Part shown: positions 35,308-44,974 of the stretch, in pieces
How the letters are laid out: each line of letters begins with the position of its first letter
Position numbering within the stretch: position 1 is the stretch's first letter
From: an uncultured Campylobacter sp.
GTDB lineage: Bacteria; Campylobacterota; Campylobacteria; Campylobacterales; Campylobacteraceae
DNA length: 49,175 bases
Direction of reading: 5' to 3'
Assembly (NCBI RefSeq): GCF_938045225.1
Contig: NZ_CALINL010000286.1
Span: forward strand, 1-49,175
The notes under the pieces: generated by a model
What the model was told of the DNA's origin: nothing
Seen by the model: the letters and a program-made list of their open reading frames with translations, nothing else
Database searches by the model: none
Program-made: the position numbers and the translations under genes

Positions 35308-36612
35308 CTAATTTATCCCGCCCAGTAGCTCTTGCGTCTGCTCGAAGCTAAATCCTTCTTCGGCGTCTTGTTTTAGGAAATTATCTATAAATTCTTTTTT
35401 CGAGATAGCAAGGTCTAGCTCTTTGTCGCTGCCTTTTTGATATGCGCCGATACGTAGCAGGACTTCGTTTTCTTTAAGAAGCGAGTAGAGGCGCTTTAGC
35501 TTGGCGGCGTTTGCCCTGTGTTCTTTGGTTGCGATGTCGCTCATCACGCGCGAGGCGGAGTTTAGGATGTTTATAGGCGGATAGATGCCAAAGTCCGTCA
35601 TCTCGCGGCTAAGCACGATATGGCCGTCTAGGATCGAGCGGCTCTGGTCGGCTATCGGATCGCTCATATCGTCGCCATCAACTAGTACCGTGAAAAAGGC
35701 CGTTATGCTGCCCTTGCCCTCCTCTTTGCCCGCACGCTCCATCAGCTGAGGCAGTAGGGTGAGTACGGACGGCGGGTAGCCCTTAGACGTCGGCGGCTCG
35801 CCCAGCGCCAGCCCGATCTCTCGCTGCGCCATGGCAAACCTGGTCACGCTATCCATGATGAAAAGTACGTCTTTGCCTTGATTTTTGAAGTATTCAGCCA
35901 CGCTCATCGCGCAAAACGCGCCGTATTTTCGCATCAGCGGGCTATCGTCGCTGGTGGCTACGATGACTACGGTGCCGCTTAGGTCGCCGCGTAAATTTTT
36001 CTCTATAAACTCCGGCACCTCGCGGCCGCGCTCGCCGATGAGGGCGACAACCTTGATCGGTGCTTGCGAGTTTTTTACGATCATGCCCATGAGCGTACTT
36101 TTACCTACGCCAGAACCTGCAAAAATGCCAAGTTTTTGGCCTTTGCCGCAGGTTAGCAGTCCGTCGATGCTTTTAACCCCGACGCTAAAAATTTCATCTA
36201 TTAGCCCGCGCTTCATTGCATCGATCGGAGTGCGCATTATCGGAGCGTACTCGGTGGCGGCGATCGCGCCTTTGCCGTCTTTTGGATTCATAAAAGGATC
36301 AACTACGCGCCCCAAAAGAGCGTCTCCGACGGGGATTTTCATACCTTGGTCGCTTTGATAGACGAAGTCGCCGATCTTGTAGCCTTCTACAAAGCCAAAG
36401 GGCGAGATGAGCGCGGTATTTTGCCGTACCTCGGTCACCATCGCTAGCCCGCTTTTACTCTTGTCTTTAGCGCAAATTTGCACGATGTCGCCGATGCTGG
36501 GGCGAAGACCTGAAATCTCTATCGTCGTAGCAGAAATTCGCTCTATCACGCCAAAGACGCTAGAGAGAGATAAATTTGCGCCCAGTTTTGATTTTAAGCT
36601 ATCTAAACCCAC
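35308..36612 (-). CDS. fliI: flagellar export ATPase
   Basis: Hexameric ATPase of the flagellar type III export apparatus. The 434-residue product has Walker A GSGVGKST (166-173), Walker B VLFIMDS, EERGR-like GERGREVPEFIE, and the C-terminal PPSVLTLLPQLMERAGK typical of FliI/YscN. The start is GTG, sharing its G with the folE stop (TAGTG), so translation is coupled to folE. No other flagellar genes are in the window; scattered flagellar loci are normal for Campylobacter. Confidence 0.96.
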   Translation of the reverse strand: MGLDSLKSKLGANLSLSSVFGVIERISATTIEISGLRPSIGDIVQICAKDKSKSGLAMVTEVRQNTALISPFGFVEGYKIGDFVYQSDQGMKIPVGDALLGRVVDPFMNPKDGKGAIAATEYAPIMRTPIDAMKRGLIDEIFSVGVKSIDGLLTCGKGQKLGIFAGSGVGKSTLMGMIVKNSQAPIKVVALIGERGREVPEFIEKNLRGDLSGTVVIVATSDDSPLMRKYGAFCAMSVAEYFKNQGKDVLFIMDSVTRFAMAQREIGLALGEPPTSKGYPPSVLTLLPQLMERAGKEEGKGSITAFFTVLVDGDDMSDPIADQSRSILDGHIVLSREMTDFGIYPPINILNSASRVMSDIATKEHRANAAKLKRLYSLLKENEVLLRIGAYQKGSDKELDLAISKKEFIDNFLKQDAEEGFSFEQTQELLGGIN

Positions 36613-37214
36613 TAAAATCTCACTTCTTTGTGCGAATTTATAAGGGAGAAAAACTCGCGTCTAGTCTCGCTGCTCTTTAAAAAGCAGCCTCGCAGCGCCG
36701 ACGTTGTCGTGGTCGAGTTGATCTTACCCACGCCTCGCATCTCCACGCACATATGGCGCGCCTCGATGACGACGCCCACGCCTTTTGGTTTGATGACCTC
36801 TTGTACGGCTTCGGCGATTTGCTCGGTGAGCTGTTCTTGGATCTGCAAGCGGCGAGCAAAGATATTTACCATGCGCGGGATTTTGCTAAGGCCCACGACC
36901 TTGTGATTTGGGATGTAGGCCACGTGCACGCGCCCGAAAAACGGCAACAAATGATGCTCGCAAAGGCTGTAAAATTCGATATCGCGCACGAGCACCATTT
37001 CGTTATTTGAGCTATCAAATAGCGCGTCGTTTAGTACGACTTTGGGGTCTTGCGAGTAGCCGCTCGTTAAAAACTCATAAGCTTTAAAAACGCGCTCGGG
37101 AGTTTTAACCAGTCCTTCTCTGTTTGGGTCTTCGCCGACTAAATTTAGCATCTGCTCGACGCAGCTTTCAAACTTTTCTTTTTTTAAATTCTCATTTTTT
37201 AAATTTTCTTGCAT
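36612..37214 (-). CDS. folE: GTP cyclohydrolase I
   Basis: Converts GTP to dihydroneopterin triphosphate, the first step of folate and queuosine-type pathways. The 200-residue product shows [17 protein letters not shown], the zinc and catalytic segment [45 protein letters not shown], and the C-terminal HMCVEMRGV. An extra Lys/Glu-rich segment of about 15 residues precedes the catalytic domain. It leads fliI with a 1-base overlap, an unusual functional pairing that probably just reflects operon packing. Confidence 0.96.
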   Translation of the reverse strand: MQENLKNENLKKEKFESCVEQMLNLVGEDPNREGLVKTPERVFKAYEFLTSGYSQDPKVVLNDALFDSSNNEMVLVRDIEFYSLCEHHLLPFFGRVHVAYIPNHKVVGLSKIPRMVNIFARRLQIQEQLTEQIAEAVQEVIKPKGVGVVIEARHMCVEMRGVGKINSTTTTSALRGCFLKSSETRREFFSLINSHKEVRF

Positions 37215-37316
37215 TTGCGTTCCTAATTAATTTCGCTATTTAAATTTGATAAATGATTTTACTTAAATTCGCCTTTCGCGCGCTTAAATTTATACTATGA
37301 ATAAGGAAAATTTTGC

Positions 37317-37322
37317 TACACT
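37317..37322 (+). promoter_or_regulatory. candidate extended -10 element of the tig operon
   Basis: TACACT preceded by TGC gives an extended -10 (TGnTACACT) 32 bases upstream of the tig ATG. It would drive the long plus-strand unit tig to purN. Confidence 0.45.
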
Positions 37323-37353
37323 CTAGAAAATTTTTATTTTTTAAAGGAATTTA

Positions 37354-38679
37354 ATGCAAATCAAAACTAAGGCGATCGACGCCGTAAACGCTTCGCTAAG
37401 TGCGAAAATACCGAGCGCGGACGTAAAATCCAAACTCGAAAACGCTGCTAAAAAAGCTGCGAAAAATATGAAAATAGACGGATTTAGAGCGGGCAAAGTG
37501 CCCGTGAACGTAGTTCTAAAACGTTACGAAAAAGAACTAACCGCCGATGCCGAGCAAGACGCGCTAAAAGACGTGATCGACGCTGGCCTAAAAGAGCTAA
37601 ATAGAAAATTTGAAGATGTTATCGGCGAGCCGATCGTGACTAAATTTGATAGAGGTGAGAACGAGATAGACGCAGAGATCGAAATCTCGTTTAAACCCGT
37701 CATAAACATCGACGGCTACGAGGAGCTGATAGAGAGCGTCAGCACTCCGCGCGTAACTAAAAAAGAGATCGACGAGAGAAAAAATGAAATTTTAAAAATG
37801 ATGGCTCCGCTAGAAAAAGTGGAAAAAGAGGCGCTTGAAAAGGGCGATTTTGCTAAATTTGACTTCGAGGGCTTTGTAGACGGCGCTGCGTTTGAGGGCG
37901 GCAAAGCCGAAAACTACCTACTAGAAATCGGCTCTGGTCAGTTTATACCTGGCTTTGAGGACGGTATGATCGGGCTAAAAGTCGGTGAAGAGCGCGACGT
38001 GAAGGTCAAATTTCCGGCCGAATACGGCGCTGCGCACCTTGCGGGCAAAGACGCGACGTTTAAAGTAAAACTACACGAAATCCAAGGCAAAAAAGTGCCT
38101 GAAGAGATCGACGAAGAGACGCTAAAACGCATCATGCCGGGCGAGGAAAAGGTAAGCGTCGAGCTGTTTGAAGAGAGACTAAAAGAGCAGATCAAAGCCG
38201 AGAAGCACGCTAAAAACGTAAACGAGGAGCTAAAGCCTAAATTTGCCGACGCGATCGTGGCCAAATTTAACTTTGACGTGCCGAAAAACATCGTAGAGCA
38301 AGAGATGGATATGCAATTCCGCAGCGCTTGGAGCAGCTTTACGCCTGAGCAGATGGCTAAATTTAGAGAGGATAAAGACGCTCTAACTAAACAGCGCGAG
38401 ACATACCGCGACGACGCGGTAAAAAGCGTGAAACTAACGTTTATAATAGACGAGCTAGCGCGTCGCAGAGATATCAAAGTAAGCGATCAAGAGCTGATCC
38501 AAGCGGTGTATTTTGAGGCGTACCGCTCGGGTGTAGATCCGAAACAGCACCTTGAAAATTATAAAAATCAAGGAATTTTACCTGCGATCAAAATGTCGAT
38601 GATCGAGGAGAAGCTATTTAACGAGATGTTTGCGCTAAAGAGCGAGAAAAACGATAAAAAAGAGAAAAAGGCGGAGTAA
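37354..38679 (+). CDS. tig: trigger factor
   Basis: Ribosome-associated chaperone and peptidyl-prolyl isomerase. The 441-residue product has the ribosome-binding signature GFRAGKVP (43-50), a central FKBP domain (about 160-245) with [14 protein letters not shown] and [18 protein letters not shown], and a long helical C-terminal cradle ending in a Lys/Glu-rich tail. Its stop overlaps the clpP start (TAATG). First gene of the operon tig-clpP-GGDEF-def. Confidence 0.97.
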   Translation: MQIKTKAIDAVNASLSAKIPSADVKSKLENAAKKAAKNMKIDGFRAGKVPVNVVLKRYEKELTADAEQDALKDVIDAGLKELNRKFEDVIGEPIVTKFDRGENEIDAEIEISFKPVINIDGYEELIESVSTPRVTKKEIDERKNEILKMMAPLEKVEKEALEKGDFAKFDFEGFVDGAAFEGGKAENYLLEIGSGQFIPGFEDGMIGLKVGEERDVKVKFPAEYGAAHLAGKDATFKVKLHEIQGKKVPEEIDEETLKRIMPGEEKVSVELFEERLKEQIKAEKHAKNVNEELKPKFADAIVAKFNFDVPKNIVEQEMDMQFRSAWSSFTPEQMAKFREDKDALTKQRETYRDDAVKSVKLTFIIDELARRRDIKVSDQELIQAVYFEAYRSGVDPKQHLENYKNQGILPAIKMSMIEEKLFNEMFALKSEKNDKKEKKAE

Positions 38680-39269
38680 TGAGCTACTACATCCCCTACG
38701 TCATCGAGCGCACGAGCAAGGGCGAGAGAAGCTACGACATCTACTCGCGCCTGCTAAAAGACCGCATAATAATGCTTAGCGGCGAGATCGAGGACGGCAT
38801 GGCGTCTGCGATCGTGGCTCAGATGCTGTTTTTAGAGGCTGAAGATCCGGACAAAGACATATATCTATATATAAATAGCCCCGGCGGCGTGATAACGAGC
38901 GGATTTAGCATTTACGATACGATGAACTACATCAAGCCCGACGTTTGCACGATCTGTATAGGTCAGGCGGCGTCTATGGGCGCGTTTTTGCTTAGCTGCG
39001 GCGCGCAGGGCAAGCGTTATGCGCTCCCAAATTCGCGTATTATGATCCACCAGCCTTTAGGCGGCGCGCGCGGACAAGCGACGGATATAGAGATCCAGGC
39101 GAAGGAAATCTTGCGCATGAAAGAAATTTTAAATGCGATCCTGGCTAAAAATACGGGTCAAAAACTAGCCAAAATCCAAAAAGATACCGACAGGGACTTT
39201 TTTATGAGCTCTGCCGAAGCCAAAGAGTACGGGCTTATAGATAAAGTTTTAGAGAAGAGCTTTAAGTAA
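38679..39269 (+). CDS. clpP: ATP-dependent Clp protease proteolytic subunit
   Basis: Serine peptidase forming the 14-mer chamber that works with ClpA/ClpX. The 196-residue product has the catalytic triad Ser99 ([10 protein letters not shown]), His124 (IMIHQPLGG) and Asp173 (DTDRDFFMS), and the YIPYVIE N terminus next to the axial pore. It overlaps tig by 1 base and precedes the GGDEF gene by 10 bases. Confidence 0.98.
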   Translation: MSYYIPYVIERTSKGERSYDIYSRLLKDRIIMLSGEIEDGMASAIVAQMLFLEAEDPDKDIYLYINSPGGVITSGFSIYDTMNYIKPDVCTICIGQAASMGAFLLSCGAQGKRYALPNSRIMIHQPLGGARGQATDIEIQAKEILRMKEILNAILAKNTGQKLAKIQKDTDRDFFMSSAEAKEYGLIDKVLEKSFK

Positions 39270-39279
39270 AGAGTAGATT

Positions 39280-40317
39280 TTGATAAAGTTGGACAATAAA
39301 AAAAATGAGATCGAAGTAGTAAAAAAAGATGATGAAAAAGCTGTAGATAGTAGTTTTAATATCTACAGCTTTTCTGAGGCTATCATTAGGGAGCTGGCTG
39401 AGGAAAATATTCCGTCAATACCTAAAAACTACACCGTTTTTTTTGAAAAGATGCTTGAAAAGCAGTCTGATGAGTTTAAGAAAAAAGTAGGCGAGATCAT
39501 AAAGATCGAAGATGAGGTCGGCAGACTCGAAGACGATAGACAAATAAATATAGAGCGCGAAGTAAAAAATAGCTTTATGCAAATAAAAAGCATGTTGCAA
39601 GCTGTCGCGCTCATATATAAAAATTTGGGAGTTTTAAAAACTATTATCAAAAAACGTTCAGAAAGCCTTGACCCCAACGTAAATTTGATTACGATCCAAA
39701 GCGTCTTTAACTCTTTTAACGAAGACCTAAATAGACTAAATTCGCTAATGGATAAACACGTTGAGGTGATAAAAACGAGCTATGAGGAGATCGGAAAAGT
39801 TTTCAAACTAGTTGAAGAGCAGTCTATATATGATGAAAAATTTGACGTATATAATAGAAAATTTTTCCTCAAAACGCTCGGTATCGAGTTGGGAAATATT
39901 AAAAAATACGACTATAAATCTTCTGTAATGCTAATAAAACCAAAAGACAGCGCTTTGGAAGGTATTGGCTCTAAAGGTAAATTGGCTGTTTTAAAAAATA
40001 TCTCTCGCATGCTGCTTCGCACATCTAGGCGTAGCGATATTTTGTCGCATTACGGCGGCGGATGTTTTGCTATGCTAATGAAGCATACCGACATAAGCGG
40101 CGCGCAAAAGGCTTGCAAACGTATAACCGATATGTTTTACGACACTTCTTTTATGCTAAACGGAGAGAAATACGAGTTTGACATGGAAGTGGTCACTTTT
40201 GATCTAAACATGACAAAAACTATCGAAGAGATGCTATCTTTGGCGCTTGATTCGCTTGTAAACACCGGCAGAGACGGCGAGCATTTTTTAGTATTAGAGG
40301 ACAAGACTGAAAAATGA
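39280..40317 (+). CDS. degenerate GGDEF protein with intact I-site, probable c-di-GMP binder
   Basis: The 345-residue product has a helical, partly coiled-coil N-terminal half (about 25-190) and a C-terminal GGDEF domain (about 195-340). The active-site signature reads GGGCF instead of GG(D/E)EF, losing the catalytic acid. The inhibitory-site motif RRSD is retained exactly five residues upstream. It is therefore probably a c-di-GMP receptor rather than a cyclase. The start is TTG at 39280 with a weak ribosome binding site. It overlaps def by 4 bases, inside the tig-clpP-def unit. Confidence 0.8.
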   Translation: MIKLDNKKNEIEVVKKDDEKAVDSSFNIYSFSEAIIRELAEENIPSIPKNYTVFFEKMLEKQSDEFKKKVGEIIKIEDEVGRLEDDRQINIEREVKNSFMQIKSMLQAVALIYKNLGVLKTIIKKRSESLDPNVNLITIQSVFNSFNEDLNRLNSLMDKHVEVIKTSYEEIGKVFKLVEEQSIYDEKFDVYNRKFFLKTLGIELGNIKKYDYKSSVMLIKPKDSALEGIGSKGKLAVLKNISRMLLRTSRRSDILSHYGGGCFAMLMKHTDISGAQKACKRITDMFYDTSFMLNGEKYEFDMEVVTFDLNMTKTIEEMLSLALDSLVNTGRDGEHFLVLEDKTEK

Positions 40318-40826
40318 TACTAGAAATCCTAACCTATCCGAACAAAAAACTTTTCGTCAAATCGCTTGAAGTTAAAGCTTTTGATGAAAATTTGCATAAA
40401 TTTTTAGACGATATGTATGAGACCATGATCGCTAAAAACGGCATCGGACTAGCTGCTATCCAAACAGGCGAGGCCAAGCGAATTTTGATCATAAATTTAG
40501 TTGACGAAGAGAGCAAAGAACAGCGCAAAGAGGATCTGCTAGAAATCATAAATCCCAAAATTTTACGCAAAGAGGGCGAGATAATCTACCAAGAAGGCTG
40601 CCTGAGTGTACCTGGATACTACGAGGACGTAAAAAGGGCCGAGTTTATAACGCTAGAGTATCAAGACCGCTTCGGACAGCGCCGAGAGCTCGAGGCCGAC
40701 GGGCTTTTGTCGGTTGCGATCCAGCACGAGATGGATCACCTAGACGGACACCTTTTTATCGAGCGAATCGGCTACAACAAACGCAAAAAATTCGATAAAG
40801 AGTATAAAAAGCAAAAAAACGCATGA
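40314..40826 (+). CDS. def: peptide deformylase
   Basis: Metalloenzyme removing the N-formyl group from nascent proteins. The 170-residue product has the three motifs: GIGLAAIQTG (43-52, with Ile where most enzymes have Pro), EGCLS with metal ligand Cys96, and QHEMDH with ligands His138 and His142 and catalytic Glu139. Both neighbours overlap it by 4 bases. Its place with trigger factor and ClpP groups co-translational protein processing and quality control. Confidence 0.97.
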   Translation: MILEILTYPNKKLFVKSLEVKAFDENLHKFLDDMYETMIAKNGIGLAAIQTGEAKRILIINLVDEESKEQRKEDLLEIINPKILRKEGEIIYQEGCLSVPGYYEDVKRAEFITLEYQDRFGQRRELEADGLLSVAIQHEMDHLDGHLFIERIGYNKRKKFDKEYKKQKNA

Positions 40827-42343
40827 AAGCCCTAAAATGCGCCACTTATAACGACGAATTGCGGCTTGTGGACGTCGAGTCCAGTTTTAACCGCGGTTTG
40901 CCCGCACTTAATATCGTAGGGCTTGCGGGAGCTTCGATCAAAGAGAGCGCCGAACGCGTAAAATCAGCGCTTCTGTCGTTAAATTTTTCTTTTCCTGCGC
41001 AAAAAATCATCATAAATTTATCCCCGTCCGATATGCCAAAATCGGGCAGCCACTTCGACCTACCCATCGCGCTTTTAATCGCCTTGCAAAAAGAGCGCGA
41101 CTTTGAGCCTATTTTCGTATTCGGCGAGCTGGGGCTTGACGGCGGCGTCAAAAGCACTGCGAGCCTTTTTTCTATCTTGCTTTTTTTAAGCGCGAAAGCG
41201 CCGGGCTCTTGCGTGCTGATCCCGCAAGAGATAGCGCAAAAAGCGGGCGCGATACCGAATTTAGAAATTTACGCCGTTTCAAATTTGGCCGAGGCGATCA
41301 AATTTTTCCTTGAGCCAGAGTTTGCCGCCTCGCGCAAGGTCGGCGCCGTTCATCCGCTTTTTTCGAATTTGATCAAAATCGGCGAAAAAAGCTTCGTAAA
41401 AAATCAAAATTTCGAGCTAAATTTTAGCGACGTCAAAGGCCAGCACAGAGCAAAAAGAGCCTGCCTGGTGGCTGCTTGCGGTATGCACAACATTATCTTT
41501 GAGGGCAGCCCCGGATGCGGCAAGAGTATGAGCGCCAAGCGCCTGCGCTACATTTTGCCGCCGCAAAGCCTGGATGAGATTTTGCTCAGCTGCGCTTATA
41601 GCTCGCTAAATCAGCAGGAGAGCGAATTTTCCGCCCTTCGCGCCTTTCGATCGCCTCATCATACGAGTACGAGAAGCTCTATTTTTGGCGGCGGATCGAG
41701 CTCGGCTAGGATTGGCGAGGTGGGGCTAGCTAACGGCGGGATACTCTTTTTCGATGAGCTTCCGCACTTTGCGCCCCAAATTTTAGAGAGCCTGCGCGAG
41801 CCGCTGGAGGACTATAAAATCAACATCTCGCGCGTAAACTCAAAAATCACGTACGAGACCAAATTTATGTTCGTAGCCGCGATGAATCCTTGCCCTTGCG
41901 GCAATCTCCTCTCTAAAAATCTAGAGTGCAAATGCTCGGAGCTTGAGATCAAACGCTATAAATCGCGCATCTCCGCGCCCGTGCTAGACCGCATCGACCT
42001 TCACGTACAGATGGACGAGGTTAGTGCCGATGATAAAAGCGACGTCACGAGCGAATCTATGCAAGATACCGTGCTGCGCGTGTTTGAGACGCAAATCTCG
42101 CGCGCCCAAAGCGAGCTAAACGGCAAGCTTAGCGACGAAGAGATCGTTAAATTTTGCATTTGCGACGATGAGGCGAACAGAGCGCTAGATCACGCGACGC
42201 AGAGATTTTCGCTCAGTCGCCGTGCCATAAACAAAACCCTAAAAGTCGCTCGCACGATCGCCGACATCGAGGGTTCGCGCATCATCAAAAAACCGCATAT
42301 TTTAGAGGCTTTGAGCTACCGAGTGAAGCAGGAGGGCGCATGA
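40823..42343 (+). CDS. comM: ComM/YifB family AAA+ ATPase
   Basis: The 506-residue product has an N-terminal Lon-like fold (about 1-170, beginning ALKCATYNDELRLVDVE and LPALNIVGLAG). A Mg-chelatase AAA core follows with Walker A GSPGCGKSM (about 228-236), Walker B ILFFDELPHF, and PCPCGN in the zinc-like CxCx(n)CxC region. The C-terminal domain contains AINKTLKVARTIADIEGS. ComM is a branch-migration helicase that helps recombination during natural transformation; relatives may serve other recombination. It overlaps both neighbours by 4 bases. Confidence 0.92.
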   Translation: MKALKCATYNDELRLVDVESSFNRGLPALNIVGLAGASIKESAERVKSALLSLNFSFPAQKIIINLSPSDMPKSGSHFDLPIALLIALQKERDFEPIFVFGELGLDGGVKSTASLFSILLFLSAKAPGSCVLIPQEIAQKAGAIPNLEIYAVSNLAEAIKFFLEPEFAASRKVGAVHPLFSNLIKIGEKSFVKNQNFELNFSDVKGQHRAKRACLVAACGMHNIIFEGSPGCGKSMSAKRLRYILPPQSLDEILLSCAYSSLNQQESEFSALRAFRSPHHTSTRSSIFGGGSSSARIGEVGLANGGILFFDELPHFAPQILESLREPLEDYKINISRVNSKITYETKFMFVAAMNPCPCGNLLSKNLECKCSELEIKRYKSRISAPVLDRIDLHVQMDEVSADDKSDVTSESMQDTVLRVFETQISRAQSELNGKLSDEEIVKFCICDDEANRALDHATQRFSLSRRAINKTLKVARTIADIEGSRIIKKPHILEALSYRVKQEGA

Positions 42344-43761
42344 AAAAGCTATTTTGGGATACGGCGGAGCTTGACGCTAGAGCCGTGAGCGAGTTTGGGC
42401 TTAACACCGAAGTGTTGATGCAAAACGCCGCAAATGCATTAGCTAGCGCCGTGCAAACTAGGTTTAAAAAATCCTCAAAAAAACGACGTAAAATTTTAGG
42501 CGTCGTCGGTAGCGGAAACAACGGTGCAGACGTGCTTGCTGCTCTTCGGCTTTTGCAAGATAAATTTGATTGCTTTGCATTTTTAGCGAGCGACAAACAA
42601 AATGAAGTCTCAAAAATAGAACTAACAAGGGCGCTAAAATGCGGCGTAAATTTGATCTCAAATTTGACGGAAGGCGGCGAATTTGACTGCATCATCGACG
42701 GGATTTTCGGAACAGGACTTAGCCGCGAGCTAGACGAGCGGACGATAAATTTGATAAACACGCTAAACGCAAAGCCAGCCTATAAGCTCGCCTGCGACAT
42801 CCCAAGCGGACTTGATAAAAACGGCGTGTCGCAAGGCGCAGTCTTTAAGGCTGATACGACCGTGACGATGGGCGCGCTAAAACTCGCGCTTTATAGCGAT
42901 TTCGCAAAGGATTTCGTAGGGCGCGTGAAAGTCGCAAATTTAGGCCTTTCGCGCCAGCTTTACGAGACACAGACGAGCTTTTATAAGCTTAGTAAGAGCG
43001 ACTTAAATTTGCCGTTTCGCGTAAAGCAAAACGCTAACAAAGGCGACTTTGGACACGTGTTTGTCGTTAGCGGCGAAAAGAGCGGAGCGGCGCGTATAGC
43101 GGGACTTGCCGCGCTAACGATCGGCGCGGGACTCGTTAGCGTCGTGTGCGAAAATTTAAACATTGAGCCAGTTTTGATGCAAAGTGCTAGCATAACGTCC
43201 AAAATGCGAGTCGGAGCCGTCGGCATGGGGCTTGGCGAGCTTGATGAGGCGCAAAAAGACGAGCTTTTTAGCGAGCTAAAAACAAAAGATGCGCTCGTTA
43301 TCGACGCCGATCTTTGCTACGAGCCGCGCACGCTTGAGCTTTTAAATAGCAAAAACGTCGTGGTAACGCCGCATCCAAAGGAGTTTGCGAGCCTGCTAGA
43401 GCTTGCAAATCTTGGCAAATCTGACGCTAGCGAAGTGCAAAAAAATCGCTTCAAACTCGCTCAAGTTTTTAGCCGAAATTTTAAATGCGCGCTTGTGTTA
43501 AAGGGCGCAAATACCATAATCGCGCAAGGCGGCGAGGTCTACGTCATGACGCACGGCAGCGCCGCGCTCGCAAAGGGCGGTAGCGGAGACGCGCTAAGCG
43601 GTATCGTCGCGGGACTGCTCGCGCAGGGTTACGACCCGCTAAATGCCGCGACCTCGGGCACATTGGCTCACGCTCTAGCCGCCCGCGAAATCAAAATCAA
43701 CGACTACGCGCTCACGGCCGCGGACGTCATCAAAGGACTCAAATGCTTACGAAAAAAATAG
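42340..43761 (+). CDS. nnr: bifunctional NAD(P)HX epimerase / dehydratase
   Basis: Repairs hydrated NAD(P)H. The 473-residue product fuses an N-terminal YjeF_N epimerase domain (about 1-205; GSGNNGADVLAALRLL, DGIFGTGLSREL, DIPSGLDKNG) with a C-terminal ADP-dependent dehydratase (about 215-473; HVFVVSGEKSGAARIAG, VTPHPKEFA, and GGSGDALSGIVAGLLAQG). The order and length are normal for the bacterial fusion. It overlaps comM by 4 bases and purN by 19. Confidence 0.95.
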   Translation: MKKLFWDTAELDARAVSEFGLNTEVLMQNAANALASAVQTRFKKSSKKRRKILGVVGSGNNGADVLAALRLLQDKFDCFAFLASDKQNEVSKIELTRALKCGVNLISNLTEGGEFDCIIDGIFGTGLSRELDERTINLINTLNAKPAYKLACDIPSGLDKNGVSQGAVFKADTTVTMGALKLALYSDFAKDFVGRVKVANLGLSRQLYETQTSFYKLSKSDLNLPFRVKQNANKGDFGHVFVVSGEKSGAARIAGLAALTIGAGLVSVVCENLNIEPVLMQSASITSKMRVGAVGMGLGELDEAQKDELFSELKTKDALVIDADLCYEPRTLELLNSKNVVVTPHPKEFASLLELANLGKSDASEVQKNRFKLAQVFSRNFKCALVLKGANTIIAQGGEVYVMTHGSAALAKGGSGDALSGIVAGLLAQGYDPLNAATSGTLAHALAAREIKINDYALTAADVIKGLKCLRKK

Positions 43762-44324
43762 CGGTTTTATTTAGCGGCGGCGGCTCGAATTTGGAGGCGA
43801 TTTTGCAGAATCTGCACGGCAAAGTTTTTGGCCAAACCAAGATCGAAGTCGCGCTAACGCTAACCAACAAAGCTAACGCCGGCGGCATCGCAAAAGCCGC
43901 AAAATACGGCCTAAAAAGCGTCGTCATCGAGCACGTTAATTTTGCCTCGAGAGAGGAATTCGACGCCGCGGTCGTAGCGCAAATCAAGCGCGCTAACGTA
44001 GATTTAACCGTGCTTGCGGGCTTTATGCGTATCCTTACGCCCGTTTTTACAAGGCAGATTCGCGCTATAAATTTACATCCGTCGCTGCTGCCGCTTTTTA
44101 AGGGCGCACACGCGATAAAAGAGAGCTTTGAGAGCGATATGAAGGTAGGCGGCGTTAGCGTGCACTGGGTTAGCGAGGAGCTAGACGGCGGCAAGATCAT
44201 CGCTCAGCGCGCATTTGAAAAGAGCGCGGGAATGAGTTTTGAGGATTTTGAAGCTAAAATCCACGCAATAGAGCATGAAATTTTACCAGAAACTATCGTA
44301 CAAATTTTAACCGACAAAGAGTAA
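43743..44324 (+). CDS. purN: phosphoribosylglycinamide formyltransferase
   Basis: Third step of purine synthesis: transfers formyl from 10-formyl-THF to GAR. The 193-residue product has the phosphate loop VLFSGGGSNLEAIL, the catalytic region AINLHPSLLPLFKG (Asn and His), and VSVHWVSEELDGG with the catalytic Asp. ATG 43743 lies inside the end of nnr, giving a 19-base overlap; no later in-frame start keeps the P-loop. Last gene of the plus-strand run. Confidence 0.96.
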   Translation: MLTKKIAVLFSGGGSNLEAILQNLHGKVFGQTKIEVALTLTNKANAGGIAKAAKYGLKSVVIEHVNFASREEFDAAVVAQIKRANVDLTVLAGFMRILTPVFTRQIRAINLHPSLLPLFKGAHAIKESFESDMKVGGVSVHWVSEELDGGKIIAQRAFEKSAGMSFEDFEAKIHAIEHEILPETIVQILTDKE

Positions 44325-44974
44325 AATTTCGCGTCTAAATTTGAGTCAAATTTATAATTTTTGCGAAGCAGGGCATAAATTTAGTCAAATTTCGACTTGC
44401 AAATTTAAAATTTCGCACCCGTTTTTACGCTACGTCAAATTTAAAAACATAAATTTGCAAAATCGTCGCAAATCGCAAGCTTCGCTCGGCAGTTAAAATA
44501 TCAAAAATCTTAAATTTGGCGGCGGATATTTGCGCTAAATTTAAGCTCAAAATACGTCTGTAAATTCGATCGTAAATCACGTGCCTACTCGCAAATATTG
44601 CCAAAAAACCGTAAATTTGAGGTGGTAAATTTATAAAACATGCACTCCGGATAGGATGATGTAAATTTGACCGACTTATCGCATTATCCAAATTTGAAAC
44701 AAATTTACGTCTTTGAATGCAAATTTATCTCAAAAGTCGCAACGAAAATTTATCCAAAGTATTAGGCGCCTAAAAATAGGTTTACAGGAGTCGAGCGAAT
44801 AGCAAAAGCAAGCGCTAAATTTTGAAATTTGAAGGTTATAAAGCAAGATAAGCTGCGGTAATAAAACGAGCGAAATATTTAAAATCTACAGACGACGTTG
44901 CGTCAAATTTAAAACCGAAAAGCAAAAGGAAATTCAAAAAGAAAGAGGCGGAAAATCTCCGCCAAAAAGTAAAA
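44325..44974. other. 650-base region without recognisable gene
   Basis: Among the densest stretches of AAATTT words in the window, with stops in all frames. It holds the cmeC-type terminator at 44947-44963 and otherwise nothing I can support. It separates the convergent purN and efflux genes. Confidence 0.65.
44947..44963 (-). terminator. rho-independent terminator of the efflux operon
   Basis: GGCGGA and TCCGCC (44947-44952 and 44958-44963) form a GC-rich stem with a 5-base loop, followed on the minus strand by TCTTTCTTTTT, 12 bases after the stop. The best terminator in the window. Confidence 0.85.

Noticed and set aside
36612..37214. folE and fliI overlap as evidence of a functional link
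   Set aside because: Tight packing of unrelated genes is common in Campylobacter; the overlap alone does not support a joint function.
37938..38477. 179-codon minus-strand frame within tig
   Set aside because: Shadow of trigger factor codons, Ser/Phe-rich with no start signal; tig itself is fully conserved.
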